From positions 2,900,292-2,964,291 of the forward strand of contig CM035358.1 in the NCBI GenBank assembly GCA_020137815.1: a stretch of 64,000 bases of DNA. Reading direction: 5' to 3'. Below, in pieces: positions 14,564 through 26,500 of the stretch (positions are counted from its first letter, which is position 1; each line of letters starts with the position of its first letter). The DNA comes from Hormiphora californensis (taxonomy: Eukaryota; Ctenophora; Tentaculata; Cydippida; Pleurobrachiidae). Position numbers and translations under genes: made by a program. The notes beneath the pieces were generated by a model. It saw only the letters and a list, made by a program, of their open reading frames with translations, did not search any database and was not told the DNA's origin.

Positions 14564-15106
14564 GTTTTTTTTCATCTGGTATTAAGGGCCTGTCGGCTCG
14601 GCCCCGTTTTTTTAGTTTTAGGGGGGATATTTTAGGGGGGATGGGTTGAGTTTGGGTTATATTCGGGTCGGGGGGCCTTGCCAGGCCCCGAATGGTTTAT
14701 GGTTTTATGGTTTTTTTTTCATCTGGTATTAAGGGCCTGTCGGCTCGGCCCCGTTGTTTTAGTTTTAGGGGGGGATGTTTTAGGGGGGATGGGTTGAGTT
14801 TGGGTTATATTCGGGTCGGGGGGGCCTTGCCAGGCCCCGAATGGTTTTTTTTTCATCTGGTATTAAGGGCCTGTCGGCTCGGCCCCGTTGTTTTAGTTTT
14901 AGGGGGGATGTTTTAGTGGGGATGGGTTGAGTTTGGGTTATATTCGGGTCGGGGGGCCTTGCCAGGCCCCGAATGGTTTTTTTTCATCTGGTATTAAGGG
15001 CCTGTCGGCTCGGCCCCGTTGTTTTAGTTTTAGGGGGGATGTTTTAGGGGGGATGGGTTGAGTTTGGGTTATATTCGGGTCGGGGGGCCTTGCCAGGCCC
15101 CGAATT
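14564..15106. repeat. Four-copy ~135-bp G-rich tandem repeat
   Basis: Four copies begin with TTTTTTTCATCTGGTATTAA and end with GCCTTGCCAGGCCCCGAATG. Each carries several GGGG runs on the plus strand and the palindromic GGGCCTGTCGGCTCGGCCCC. Copies differ mainly in homopolymer length. The array abuts the previous repeat array directly, and the joining sequence is a short ATGGTTTATGGTTTT run. Confidence 0.9.
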
Positions 15107-15684
15107 GATTCAGAATTCAAATTCAAGTGGATCACTTGTTTACAATGACATGACACTGGACAGGCTCAGGCTGCAAGGTCCCTGCCACTGACCTGGGAGT
15201 CCCAATGGTCGCTGCACTAATTAGAGGCAGTGTACTAATACTAATAGACTGTCAATGTGTATTATAGGGCGAGGGACCTCATCGACCCCATTCAACCCCA
15301 GTTGTCGATATATGGAGCACATCCAGTACCACCTGTCCACATGGCTACTTTTTGTCTGTAACCATGTTCGCGCTAATAAAACCGCCAATTTCAATAGAAT
15401 TGTAAGACGTAGGCGCTTGTTGGCGCTAATTGGGTTGCAGACAAAAAGTGACCATATAATATTACGAGCAGAGGAAAACACGTAAATTTTTGTGTTTTTG
15501 TAATGCATTTGGAAGGTTCATCAAGCAACGATAACTCAAACAAAATCATAGTTCATCTCCTCGTTTTACACCTCAATTGAGCCGCTAAAAGTTCAAGTTG
15601 CACAAAAATATATCACTCAAAACAGTTCTTAAATCCACGATGTGTGCTCAATTAGTGTCCTTTCAATCCAGTTGTGATCTATCC

Positions 15685-18600
15685 TTAATCAGAGTCACCG
15701 CACATACAGGCGAAGGGTCTCTCGTGATGTTGTCCAAAACTATCGTCCCAGGATCCGGCCCTGTTAACCGCCACGTAGTGCTCAACTGAGGGGAGAGGTA
15801 GGGTTAGGAGTTGCACTATAATAGGGTTAGGAGTTGCACTTGCACTATAATAGGGTTAGAACGAGAACTGGATGAGTAATGTATTGGAAACTGGAGAGAT
15901 TTGTTGAGTTTTACTTAACAAGGAGAGGTAGGGAATATTTTGGGGATAGAACATCCAAGGACTGGCCCAATTGCGGGCATGTATCAGTTAATGAAAATTA
16001 AAACTAATTGGTTATTTGTAGAATAATTCGGCACCTACCCGCTCCAAAATTAGCGGCGTGGTCAGGTTGTCGTCTATGCCAGGGGATATTGAACCCAATC
16101 TCTTCTCCATCAAAATGAATGTATCCTTGTCCAGCGAGGTCATTCACACCAATCCAAACCTGGTAGAGAGATGTGAAATATGTTGAAATATCTGATTCGC
16201 ATGTACGAGCGCGAGGTGCCAATGTCAACATTGTCAACAAGTGAGGGGGCTGTTGCAGCAGAGTAGAGAGCTTGAGGGGGTATAATAGCTAGAGGTACGG
16301 TAGGCGGTAAATGTTAACCAGATCTGAGAGAAAACGTACGTGCAAAACCACGTTTTTGTCCATAACTCAGTCATTTCTTGACCAATTTGCAAAATCTTGG
16401 GTGCGTTGGAAAGAGGACATTGAGCTCTTTTAAATGAGCCCAATAAAACTAAAATCGGCGCAAAATGCGCGGCGTCATGGCGCAAAATGCGCGTTTTCGC
16501 CACCACGCCGCGCAATTTGCGCCAATTTTCATTTTCTTGAGCTCATTTGAGAGATCTCAATGTCCTCTTTCCAATGAGCCAAAGATTTTGCAAATTGGTC
16601 AAGAAATGGCCGAGTTATGGGCAAAAACGTGCTTAATTCTCACAGATCTGGTTAACATTTACCGCCTACCTAGAGGTACCTACCCAATTAGCTGGAGGTA
16701 CCTACCCAATTAGCTAGAGGTACCTACCCAATTATCTAGATGTACCTACCCAATTAGGTAGAGGTAACTACCGAATTAGCTAGAGGTAACTACCCAATTA
16801 GCTAGAAGTACCTACCCAATTAGCTAGTGGTACCTACCCAATTAGCTAGTGGTACCTACCCAATTAGCTGCATTCCATTCTTCCTCAGATTCTTGAGGTA
16901 TGAACAGGTTTATTGCCTGGGTTAGTTCCTCGTTATCAGACACACTGAAAACAAGTGTTAGGGAAGTAGGAGTAAGGATCAGGAGTCAGGGGGATCATGA
17001 CTCAGGAGGGGGATCAGGAGGGAGAGGTAGATCATTTATTGGCTGACTCTGATTCTGCTGTCTGGCTGCAAAGAGTCTTTATGAACCTCTAACCTCCTCA
17101 AGATATGGTCTTTACTAAAGACCATATCTTGAGGAGGTTAGAGGTTCATATCACAGTCCATACCTTCGGACTTTTGCGAGGGTTAGACCAGCAGCAGCAC
17201 AGGCTTGTTCCGCGTTGGAAACAGTCATCTTCGTTTCAACTAGAATGTACTTTCCTGCAGCAGGGGGTAGTAGGTTGGCTGAATCTGTCTATCACCAAGT
17301 TAATTAATTTAGATCTTCAACTAATCAATTAAAATGTGTATTTGGAATTTGCAAACGATCTACTGCGATCTACTGTGAAACTCCGCTGCACCCTGTATGG
17401 CGGCGCCATACCCCATTTGATTCTCAGTGCGCTCAGATGGGTCGCGGCGCCAGACAGGCTGCACCAGAATTCACCTGTATAATCACACGCGTATGGACTG
17501 GTCTTGTAATCAAAGCTATCATCCCAAAGACCCTTCTTGTACATCCTCACATGGTTTTGGGTGTTCATATCGTTATCTGGGAACTGGTCAGGCTGGTCCT
17601 ATAAGGGGGTGTTTGAGGGGTAATATAAGAGAGAGGGGTAATATAAGAGAGAGGTCAGGCTGGTCCTATAATAGGGGTATTTGAGGGGTAATATAAGGGG
17701 GGGGGGGGGGGTAATTGAGAGAAGGATTGAATTCATCTAACTAAGTTGTTGGGGTAGAGTCTGTCACCCCTTACTCAACAAAAGGGGAGAGTGTAACACA
17801 CATGTGTGTGTTACAATGGGTACATACATTATCCCAGTTCATCCAATCATCATCTGCTGGACTCATATCCTCCCACATCCAATCAGAGGTTGTCGATTTA
17901 CCCTTCATTTTCTTTGCTGCACTCTGAAAATGATGGGTTACCTAGTTGCAGAGTGATCACAGTGCAGTGTGGGCACACAATGGGGTTGGGTTGCCTCTGA
18001 AACCCTATCTCTCCACGACCCGAAACCGGGGTTGGGTTGGGTGTCATAATTCATTGTTGTCCCTGGACGTGTCATAATTTAATATTTATTATCGTATTAT
18101 TGTCCATTGACGGATATAAAAAATGCGATTCTGTGGCCTGTGCTGAGCTATCTGGTATGATGTCATTATTTCCTTAGCAGTAATTAATAAACCGGGATTG
18201 GTAACCCGGATACTTGAAGTGATCGTGGGAAATTTTGATAACTGGGGGTATCCTGGATCCGGGTTCCAGGTTTGGCATGTTCAGGTTAACCCGGGCATAT
18301 CATAGTTGCATATCCTGGTTGCTATCCTGGTTGCTATCCTGGTTGCTATAGCTATCCTAGTTCATATCCTGGTTCATATCCTAGTTGCTAATATCAACTA
18401 GTTCATTTAGAGATATTGGGATACCCCAATTACCAAATTTATCCAGGATCCCGGTTTACTAATGGCTACTCTTGTGACACTGACAACCATTCAAGAATCT
18501 AGATCAGCCTTGTTCAAACCCATTTTATTTTGCAGGGAGAGAGGGTCGAACAAGACAAGATTAGCCAAGAAGAGTATACCTTCATTTGAGCGAGGGTGAG

Positions 18601-20381
18601 GGAGCTTCCAGGAGCATTCAGTAGGTTTGCAATCTTGTGAAGACCAATCCAGCACCAATTCTCATCATGATACTTCCTTCTCTGGTAAAAAAGGGAAATT
18701 TAAAGACATGCAGACAGAGAAAAGAGCGAGAGTTGTAAAATTGAGACTGAATATGAATATCAAATGGTTAACACTGCGGATTGTTGGTAGGTATGAGCAC
18801 TCATGTGTGAAGAACACAGCTCTATAACAGTCTTAGATCTCACTTACATCAATCTCAGGTCCAACAGAAGGTCCAAAGGCCACCTTCATAAGATCACTCA
18901 GCTCATCATTCTTCTGTTCGTTGTCAATTGTGGCCAGGGTACCCGAACCTAAAACCAGTATATTATTAACGGTGTTTCAAAATCAGGTGTGTGAGGGTTC
19001 GGTAGATCAAGAAAATTATAAATCTCCAAACCAGGGGAAAAGAATCATCCAGTAAATCAAGGTTTTACTGTTTCTTCAGAGATCTCCAAATTCACATAAC
19101 CACTTACAACGTCCATGATCAATGATCATAAATAACATAATAATATGAGGGTGTATAATGATCATCATGATCTGTATAACATACCTACAGTAGTGGTTTT
19201 GCCCAGAGTAACATCCTGACAACGTTTTGCGGCTGTAGCATAGTCAACGTGTTCGGTAAACAACACGTAATTGCAGGCTGGAGGGGGGATAGTTATGAAA
19301 ATAATGCTGGGGGGGGGGGGATAGATAGTTATGCAAATAATGCTGGGGGTGATAGATAGTTATGCAAATAATGCTGGGGGTGATAGATAGTTATGCAAAT
19401 AATGCTGGGGGTGATAGATAGTTATGCAAATAATGCTGGGGTGATAGATAGTTATGCAAATAATGCTGGGGGGGGGGGTGATAGATAGTTATGCAAATAA
19501 TGCTGGGGGTGATAGATAGTTATGCAAATAATGCTGGGGGGGGGTGATAGATAGTTATGCAAATAATGCCGGGGGTGATAGATAGTTATGCAAATAATGC
19601 TGGGGGTGATAGATAGTTATGCAAATAATGCTGGGGGGGGGGGGGGGGTGATAGATAGTTATGCAAATAATGCTGGGGGGGGGGGGGGGGGTGATAGATA
19701 GTTATGCAAATAATGCTGGGGGGGGGGTGATAGATAGTTATGCTAATATTGAGAAGGGTCCTCAAACGATATTTGACCCGGTCAAGAGCGAGAAATCAAG
19801 CGCGGTAGAGAGAAGAAGGTCTCTACTTCCCGGAGAGAAAATTGGGAAGAAAGAGGGAAAGATAGACAAGTCCCGAGTTCACTAAAACTGTACAGAAATA
19901 TAGGACTTTGCTCAGTCTCCTGTCTAGCTATGAGTCTACAAGTCTGCACAAGTTTTTCTATTTTGCATACTTACTGGCATACACGTTCCTATTCCCCGTT
20001 AGATCATTGAGAGCCTCAGCCTGGAGACCGACAGTCGTTTTGAGGGGCCATGTAATTAACCTGAAAATAGGAAATTGTGGTTTGGAAACACGGCCCCGAA
20101 TTGTAGGTAAGGGGAAATATTTTACGGAAAGGAAATGGAAAAACTTCATTTCTGAAAACTACTAAAGGTTCAATTTGGAAATTAATTTCCCAATGATTGA
20201 CGTGGTTCACTATAATAATAACGGTGCCCAACCAAACAGATTCTTCCTGAATCGGCCAAAAATCTACAACTGACAAAAGCGAAAACAATTCTTCATACCC
20301 ATTTGTTGTAGGAGAGATGAATACCAAAACTGGTAGAATGGCACGAAATAGGGACATCTTGACAGCTTTTGAATCGGACAT
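15685..20381 (-). CDS. Secreted protein with two tandem C-type lectin domains
   Basis: Eleven exons join in frame on the minus strand: 20299-20381, 19975-20060, 19185-19277, 18848-18948, 18580-18681, 17828-17923, 17475-17583, 17164-17254, 16860-16944, 16039-16159 and 15685-15785. They give 355 aa (347 if the second ATG at 20357 is used). Residues from MSLFRAILPVLVFISPTTNG form a signal peptide. Domain 1 (about 57-223) has the C-type lectin start YVLFTEHVDYATAAKRC, NWCWIGLHK, and the end LWDDSFDY..YACDY. Domain 2 (about 224-355) has KYILVETKMTVSNAEQAC, VWIGVNDLAG, QPDH, SWDD and FACMC. The WIG and WDD motifs and paired cysteines are family hallmarks. No clear EPN or QPD-plus-WND calcium/sugar pair is seen (QPDH and WDD are near), so sugar binding is uncertain. 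Exon 9 donor and exon 3 acceptor are embedded in tandem repeats. Confidence 0.88.
16301..16668. mobile_element. 368-bp inverted-repeat element (MITE) in lectin intron
   Basis: The ends are inverted copies: TAGGCGGTAAATGTTAACCA at the left and TGGTTAACATTTACCGCCTA at the right. Similarity continues inward for about 150 bp per arm, meeting at GC-rich palindromic DNA (GGCGCAAAATGCGCG). There is no coding capacity. It sits between lectin exons 9 and 10. CTAGAGGTAC flanks both sides, but this is also part of the neighbouring 22-bp minisatellite, so it is not safe as a target duplication. Confidence 0.8.
16669..16862. repeat. 22-bp minisatellite that includes the lectin exon 9 donor site
   Basis: About nine units of AGCTAGAGGTACCTACCCAATT run directly into the exon. 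On the gene strand each unit reads AGCTAATTGG/GTAGGTACC, which is the last 10 bases of exon 9 plus the first intron bases. The array therefore consists of repeated copies of the exon-intron junction, and most units keep a plausible GTAGGT donor. Confidence 0.9.
17081..17149. repeat. Perfect 34-bp-arm palindrome
   Basis: Two perfect 34-bp arms are separated by a single base (17115). The arms start ATGAACCTCTAACCTCCTCA. It lies in the lectin intron about 14 bp downstream of the exon 8 donor on the gene strand, so the pre-mRNA would form a strong hairpin next to the splice site. Confidence 0.9.
17393..17457. mobile_element. 65-bp CTGTMTGGCG-type MITE with 8-bp duplication
   Basis: Ends are CTGTATGGCGGCGCC and GGCGCCAGACAG in inverse orientation. 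The perfect 8-bp direct repeat GCTGCACC flanks it at 17385-17392 and 17458-17465. Related copies lie at 41052-41130, 46992-47055 and 60887-60976. Eight-bp duplications are typical of hAT-type transposition, so this may be a hAT-derived non-autonomous element. Confidence 0.75.
19285..19745. repeat. Oct-motif/G-run minisatellite beside lectin exon 3
   Basis: Twelve exact TTATGCAAATAATG cores plus about two diverged units alternate with GATAGATAG and G-runs of 5 to 19. Each unit has ATGCAAAT, the octamer of POU factors, and a G tract able to contribute to G-quadruplexes on the plus strand. The first, diverged unit overlaps the acceptor of lectin exon 3, so on the gene strand each unit reads as a C-tract followed by CAG. 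Confidence 0.85.
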
Positions 20382-20508
20382 ATTGTCCGTTATTTATCCT
20401 CCTCCTTCTCCTTCTTGTCATTGTCGTGTCTATCGTTAGCTCAATTGAGCTAATTCTAGCTCAACTCAGGATCAGGGACATCTTCCCGTGATGTTAGGGG
20501 TTGAGAGA

Positions 20509-20515
20509 GAAAGAG

Positions 20516-20602
<87 letters not shown>

Positions 20603-20605
20603 GAG
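20509..20605. repeat. (GA)n microsatellite upstream of the lectin gene
   Basis: Nearly pure GA run of about 95 bp with few interruptions, about 130 bp upstream of the lectin start codon. Confidence 0.95.
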
Positions 20606-20699
20606 AGAGAGAGAGAGAGAATGCGAGAGGAGATAAAAAACTAGCACTGGATAAACAGATACAGGCTAATACACAGAATGGTTCGAGTCATGATCCATA

Positions 20700-21142
20700 A
20701 CGTTATAACTCTTTCTCATCTCGGTCTCTGTTTTTCTCGCTCTCGCTCTCTCTACTCGCTCTTGCTCTCTCTCTCCTTCCTCGCTCGCCCGCCCGCGTCG
20801 CGTCTCGACAAGGAGGCGTTCTCTCTCTCGCTGATTAGCAGATAATGAGTTTGTGGGTGTGCGTACCCATTACGCACCCATTAGACAACTAAATCTGTCA
20901 CTGGACAAACTCTATGAGATAAGACATGTGATCTGTTTAGATTAATTTGTGATATATGTCTGATATTAAACATCCCTCTTTCTCCATATGACATTCAACC
21001 ACCCCTCCCTCCCACAGTCCTTTTTCTATTGCTCCATCCACTCACCACCCCCTATCTTATACCGCCCCTCGTCCCTCTTCTTGGCATGATAAAAAACGTC
21101 CCTCCTCCATCATGCACACGTCGCTATGTCGTCCCATTGTTA

Positions 21143-21174
<32 letters not shown>

Positions 21175-21179
21175 CCTTC
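20700..21179. other. Non-coding pyrimidine-rich stretch
   Basis: CT-rich on the plus strand with CTCGCTC patches and a GCACCCATTA/TACCCATTACGCACCC short inverted motif near 20860-20885. No gene seen. Confidence 0.5.
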
Positions 21180-21985
21180 TCGGGGGTATCATTCCAGTCG
21201 AGACCTTTTTATCTTCCCCCCCTTTTTTCCTCGGGAAAGGCCTCCCCCCTTTTTCGGCCCCCCCAAAATTTTGGGGGTTTTTTCCCAGGGAAAAAAAAAG
21301 GGGAAAAAAAGGGGAAAAAATTTTTTTGTTTTCCCCTTTTTCCCTCCCCCCCGCCCCTTTTTTTTTTTTTCCCCCTTTTGGGGGGGGGGGGGGGAAAAAA
21401 AAATTTTTTTTTTTTTGGGGGGGTTTTTTCAAAGGGCCGGGATTTTAACCCCCCTTTTTTTGGGGGGGCCCCCCCGGGGGGCCGGGGTTTTTTTCCCGGG
21501 TTTTTTAAAAAGGGGGGGGGGGTTTTTTCGTTTTTTTCCCCCCGGTTTGAGTTTCCCCTTTTTTTTAAAAAAAAAAAAAACCCCCCCCCCCCCTTTTTTT
21601 AAAAAAAAAAAAACCCCCCCCCCCGGGGGGAAAAAAAATTTTTTTTTTTGGAAGGGGGGGTTTCCCTTTACCCCCCCTTTCCCCCCCCTTTTTTTAAAAA
21701 ATTTTGAATAAAATTTTCTTTTTTTTAAGGGAAAGTCGAAAAACCCCCTTTTTTCCCAACCCACCCCCCCCCCCCCCCCAAAATTTTTTTTCAACTCCCC
21801 CATTATTCACCCCAATGGGGCTTCGGGTTAAAAACCCCCCTCCCCCCCCTTTCGCCCTTTTTCCCCCCCCCCTTTTTCCTCTTTCTCTCTTTTTTTCCCT
21901 ATTTTTCCTCCTTTCCTTTTTCCCCCTCCTCCCCCCTTTTCCCCCTTTCCCTCTTTTTTTCAACACTTTAAAAAAACCCAAAATG
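21180..21985. other. Implausible homopolymer stretch, probable assembly artefact
   Basis: About 800 bp made almost only of A, C, G and T homopolymer runs of 4-17 bases. The runs do not form a repeat unit, yet the edges are normal sequence. This is the pattern of badly called or unpolished reads over a CT-rich template. Any open frame here should be ignored. Confidence 0.75.
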
Positions 21986-22305
21986 ATCATGACTGTCCTG
22001 TCTTCGGAAAACCTAACTAAGGAATTAAAAAACCAAAAGGCCTATCATCAGTTTGATAACGTTTCCTTAGATAACAAAAATTAGGACGGTCATAGCGAAT
22101 GAGTTTTGATTTCTTTTCCCAAAGGGGAAAATCTTTTTCCCTTATCATTATAAATTTGCTAAAAAAATCAACCACCTTTTCTCTCTCCAGCTTTCTCAAA
22201 ATAAGAAAAAAACAACAAAAAGTGTGCCCTATTGGCCAGGAACCCCGTTTTAGATAGCAGGATAAAAATATTTTCAATGACCTAATATCCTTTGGCAATT
22301 CAAAG

Positions 22306-22366
22306 ATTCCTAGAATTCTATTCTAGTAGATTCCTAGAATTCTATTCTAGTAGATTCCTAGAATAG
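22306..22366. repeat. ~28-bp tandem repeat with nested palindrome
   Basis: Two and a half copies of GATTCCTAGAATTCTATTCTAGTA, each containing the palindrome TAGAATTCTA. Short and local. Confidence 0.8.
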
Positions 22367-23554
22367 TTTATGGAAGTTTACGGACAAACTGGGTCAATCA
22401 ATTGTTGTAGGGAAGAATAGGACTAATAGGTGTTTTTAGTGATGTCGTTTGGGTTGACTATAATCTTAACCGTAACGCCTATAAACGGTTATGCAACCAT
22501 AGCCTGGTTGAATTTCTCTCTTGGACTGCAGGTGTCTCACTGGTACACTGTTTGATTCTATGAAATGCCTTGCCTATAATAGCTAGACTGTTTCACGCGC
22601 CCCGCAAATGTAAAGGAGGGTTAGAACATAACAAGAAATGCCCACAACTTATTACCAAGTTTCAGAAAGAAATGAGAAATCCCTTGCATTGTAAACACAA
22701 GAATAACAGCTGGGATCCAAGGGAAATTAACATTTCAGGTTGGCTAAGCAGGTCTCTTCCAACCATATCATATGTAATGGGGGATATCATACGGTAATGA
22801 GGGATACCGTAATGGCACGGACTTTCCGTAACTGTCAGAGCATTGGTCACGGAGCGCGAGAACTGAGCTGTGGTCAGAGCATTGTCCTGACAGTTCCGTA
22901 ACGTACGAGTGCTTCAGCAAGTCGTAGCGTATTGGTTGGTCACGCTTGCGCGAACCCTTACCGTTTTTCAGACCAAAACGGTTTTTCATTACCGTTTTCC
23001 ACTACAAGCACAGTAGTAAGGAAGATAATGAGCGGCCCTTTCTAAGGAATCCTGATCAGATCTCATTCCAAGGAAGTACCAGTAACAACTACCACAGACC
23101 CCTCTCTATCTCTCTCGTATCGACCCGGGACCTCCATTCCTCATAATGTTGCAACAATGCTACTCAAAGGTCAGATTTTAGCAATGGTGCCCCCATCATG
23201 CAACATCCTCTCTCTCTATCTTATTTTCTATCGATCTTTCTATCTATCTTTCTTTCTATAACTCTCTATCTCACTCTCGCTCCCTCTCCCAGTCTCACTT
23301 TCTCACTCAGTCTCTATCTCTTCCTCATTCTCTCTCACTCCCTCACTGGAACTCTCTTTCGGTTTTCATCCTGTATATCAGGAAAGCTCCCGCTCACGCG
23401 ACATTTCGACGTTATCCCGGAAATCTTGGCTCCATAAAAGTTGCAAGTTGAAACCAAATCAAACTAGTTCAATATTTCCGTCGTTGGTGCTGAACCGTTA
23501 TTCATCATTTGTTAATCTTGCTTTGTATTTGTACGGAACACACGTTCTTTGATC
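22367..23554. other. Upstream region of the 580-aa secreted-protein gene
   Basis: No exon recognised. An imperfect inverted repeat built on CCGTAACTGTCAG/CTGACAGTTCCG lies near 22828-22905. CT-rich DNA lies at 23205-23350. Confidence 0.5.
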
Positions 23555-26500
23555 ATGTCATTAGTTTTGGTGTTAATAACAGGTAAACTACAACAGTAAA
23601 ACCTTAATTTTCCGGATCTCGATTTACCGGAACCTCAATGGGCTAGACGGCTGAATTATCGACAAATTAATAAATTCATATCTAGCAACCCTGAGCAACC
23701 GCTCGAATTTGGTCAAAAGTGCTTGACAACTAAGAGCCTTTCTAGACGAGACAAAATCTCGTATGAGGCTCCTATAGTAGGCTCCTATAGGAGGCTCCTA
23801 TAGTAGGTAGCAAGACCACTCTAAACGAGTAACTGGCTACTATAGGAGCCTCCTATAGGAGCCTCATACGAGGCTCGTCTAGAGATGATTTGGACCGTCG
23901 TATGAGGCTCCTATAGTAGCTATTGCACGTGATCGTTGTCACGTGTGAACGAAATATTATACCGGGGTAAATAATGGGTCGTGTTAACAGGGGGTGAAGT
24001 GTGAATGTAAGGCTTCCACAACGTCCCAGTTTCATATTTCGTTCACACGTGACAACGATCACGTGCAAAAGCTACTATAGGAGCCTCATAGGAGGGTCCA
24101 AATCATCTCTAGACGAGCCTCCTATGAGCCTCCTATAGTAGGCTGTAATGGTTCAAACTCTAACAGGCTGTTAGAGTAGAAATGAAGCTCTAGACGAGTA
24201 TCTACCTACTATAGGAGCCTCCTATTATAGGAGCCTCCTATAGTAGCCTCATACGAGATTTTGTCTCGTCTAGAGAGGCTCTAACTAAAAGCGCTATGCC
24301 CGAACACTATCCTCGCTCTGCTAGGTGTGGCCTGACAGTATAACTCTAACCCCATATTTCATTTCCAGTTCTGTCCACGACTCTCCAGGGACTATTAGTG
24401 GAAGCCCGGCACTATGGAGCCCACCGAAACAAGTTCCAAATGGGTTCTACTGACAACGAAATAAATGCAGTAAAAATCATGGATAACACAGTTCATGGAG
24501 AGGATAGGAACCTTAGAGAGGATAAAAGTCTTATTGACGAAAAGATCGCCAAATACCAATCTAGTAATAACGGATTTAGTGACAGAGATCAAGGAGAAGA
24601 CTACATGAACAATCTGTATGATCTGGCGGCAGAACTTAAAGAATATCTAGATGGATCGGAGAAGAAGATTAGTGAGTTTCTCGAGGCCATAGAAGACTCA
24701 CCAGAAGAAGAAGGTTACCCTAAGTTAATGAACCAAAAAGTAAGTACTGTAGCAAATCGCTATAGTCCCCATAATTGATAGCAAATTTATTATTAGAAAC
24801 GCCGGTGAAAATATCAATAATGCTGACAATAACCGCAGGTTCAGACTTATTTGGATAACAGACTGATTATTGGCTTTCGCGTGGAAGCAAAGGATGATGG
24901 AAATTTGCCATACCCTATCAGAAACAAATCTAAAGACTTTTCTGAGACTTTTGAACATGTAAGTCTTAGTTTTGTTGACAGACAACTATATAATTATAAA
25001 CCTAGAGAAACATTTCGTGAGGAAAAACACAAACAATAATCATGCAACACATTTATTAGTTAATGCTGGAGTACAGTCAAAAGTGTACAGCACACACAAG
25101 TCGACGAGTGAAGCTGATTCGGCGACACCACGACCTAATCGCAAACTCTAGAACCAGATCTGACTCTGATTACCTAAACAACTTGGTCGGAGCCTTTCCT
25201 ACCACAATGATGAACAATAATGTGGAGACAAAAAGCAGCGGATTTACACTTTTCCCCCAGGTACTGTACTATTGTGCGGGGCGGATAACTGTTGTTTAAA
25301 ACCACCCATACTATATGTATACAGTCGGACCCCGATTTAGTGGCCCCCGATTTAGTGGCACCCCGATTTAGTGGCAGGATTTTTTTCCCCCAAAAATTTT
25401 TTTGAAATTTTTTGAAATTTTTCAAAGAAACACCAGCCACTTCCGAATCGTTTTTCGAATCAGTGAATCTTATCGCATGTCCTGCTGCTAATTAGACGTT
25501 TCGATTCGTCCCGAACCGTCAAATTAGTAGCAGGACATGCGATAAGATGCACCGATTCGAAACAGGATTCGGACGTGGCTGGTATACCTTTAAAAATTTT
25601 AAAACTTTTTTTGCAAAATTTTATAGTAAGATTGCCAATGCTTTGATCGGTGCTCCCCATAAATTTTGAGAGAAAAAGTTATTTTGAAATTTTGATACTT
25701 CCTCACCTGCTTAGGGTGCCCCAATTCGGCATGGTATCACGTATCGGTTCGTTTCGAACCCGCTAATTAGACAGGATATCCAGTAAGCTGCACCGATTCG
25801 AAACACAAATCGGTCGGGTCGGTATAACTTAGAAAATTTTTCACAATTTTTTGAAACAAGAATTATTGCATTATGTATTCATAATGCTGTGTTTCCCTGC
25901 CCTAGACCGTTTCACATGTCAGTGACATTGTCACTGCCAACAGGATCAAGGCTTGGTCATAATGTAATGTGAGATGCATACGACGCGATCTAGCTGTCAG
26001 TATACTTCTCACATAGCTTAGAGTTAGCTAACTCCCAATCACATGACACTTGCTAACCAGCTTTTGACATTCCAACTTAACTACTTATCTAACATCTCAC
26101 ACTCGACTCGCAAGATGAAAATGTGTATGTAACACGCGAAACGCGCAGCAGAGCATTTCATGTTTTGTTGAGTGGCGCGTGCACACACGTCCATCAAACT
26201 GTGTCAATGAGGTGTTTGATGAAGGAGTAGCTCGTCACTGTGCGCGCGGCTCTAGTTGCTACACCGTTTCCCTCGCAACGAAAGTGTGACCAAAAAATGT
26301 CCCTCTACCGATTAGTTAGTATACCAAAATGTCGTTTTCGAATTCTAACCCTGCTATGCCTTTTTACAAAGTAAAAAGGCATCCGGGTGGGAACCCGGGC
26401 AGGGAAAAATTATTTTATAGTTTTCTATTTCTAATCAGAAATGATCATGTCAACAACACATGAACATTGCATATAACAGTTAGAGGTGTCTTTAGTTTTA

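Noticed and set aside
21029-22084. Several overlapping frames of 100-200 codons
   Set aside because: They are translations of homopolymer runs in a stretch that looks like an assembly artefact.
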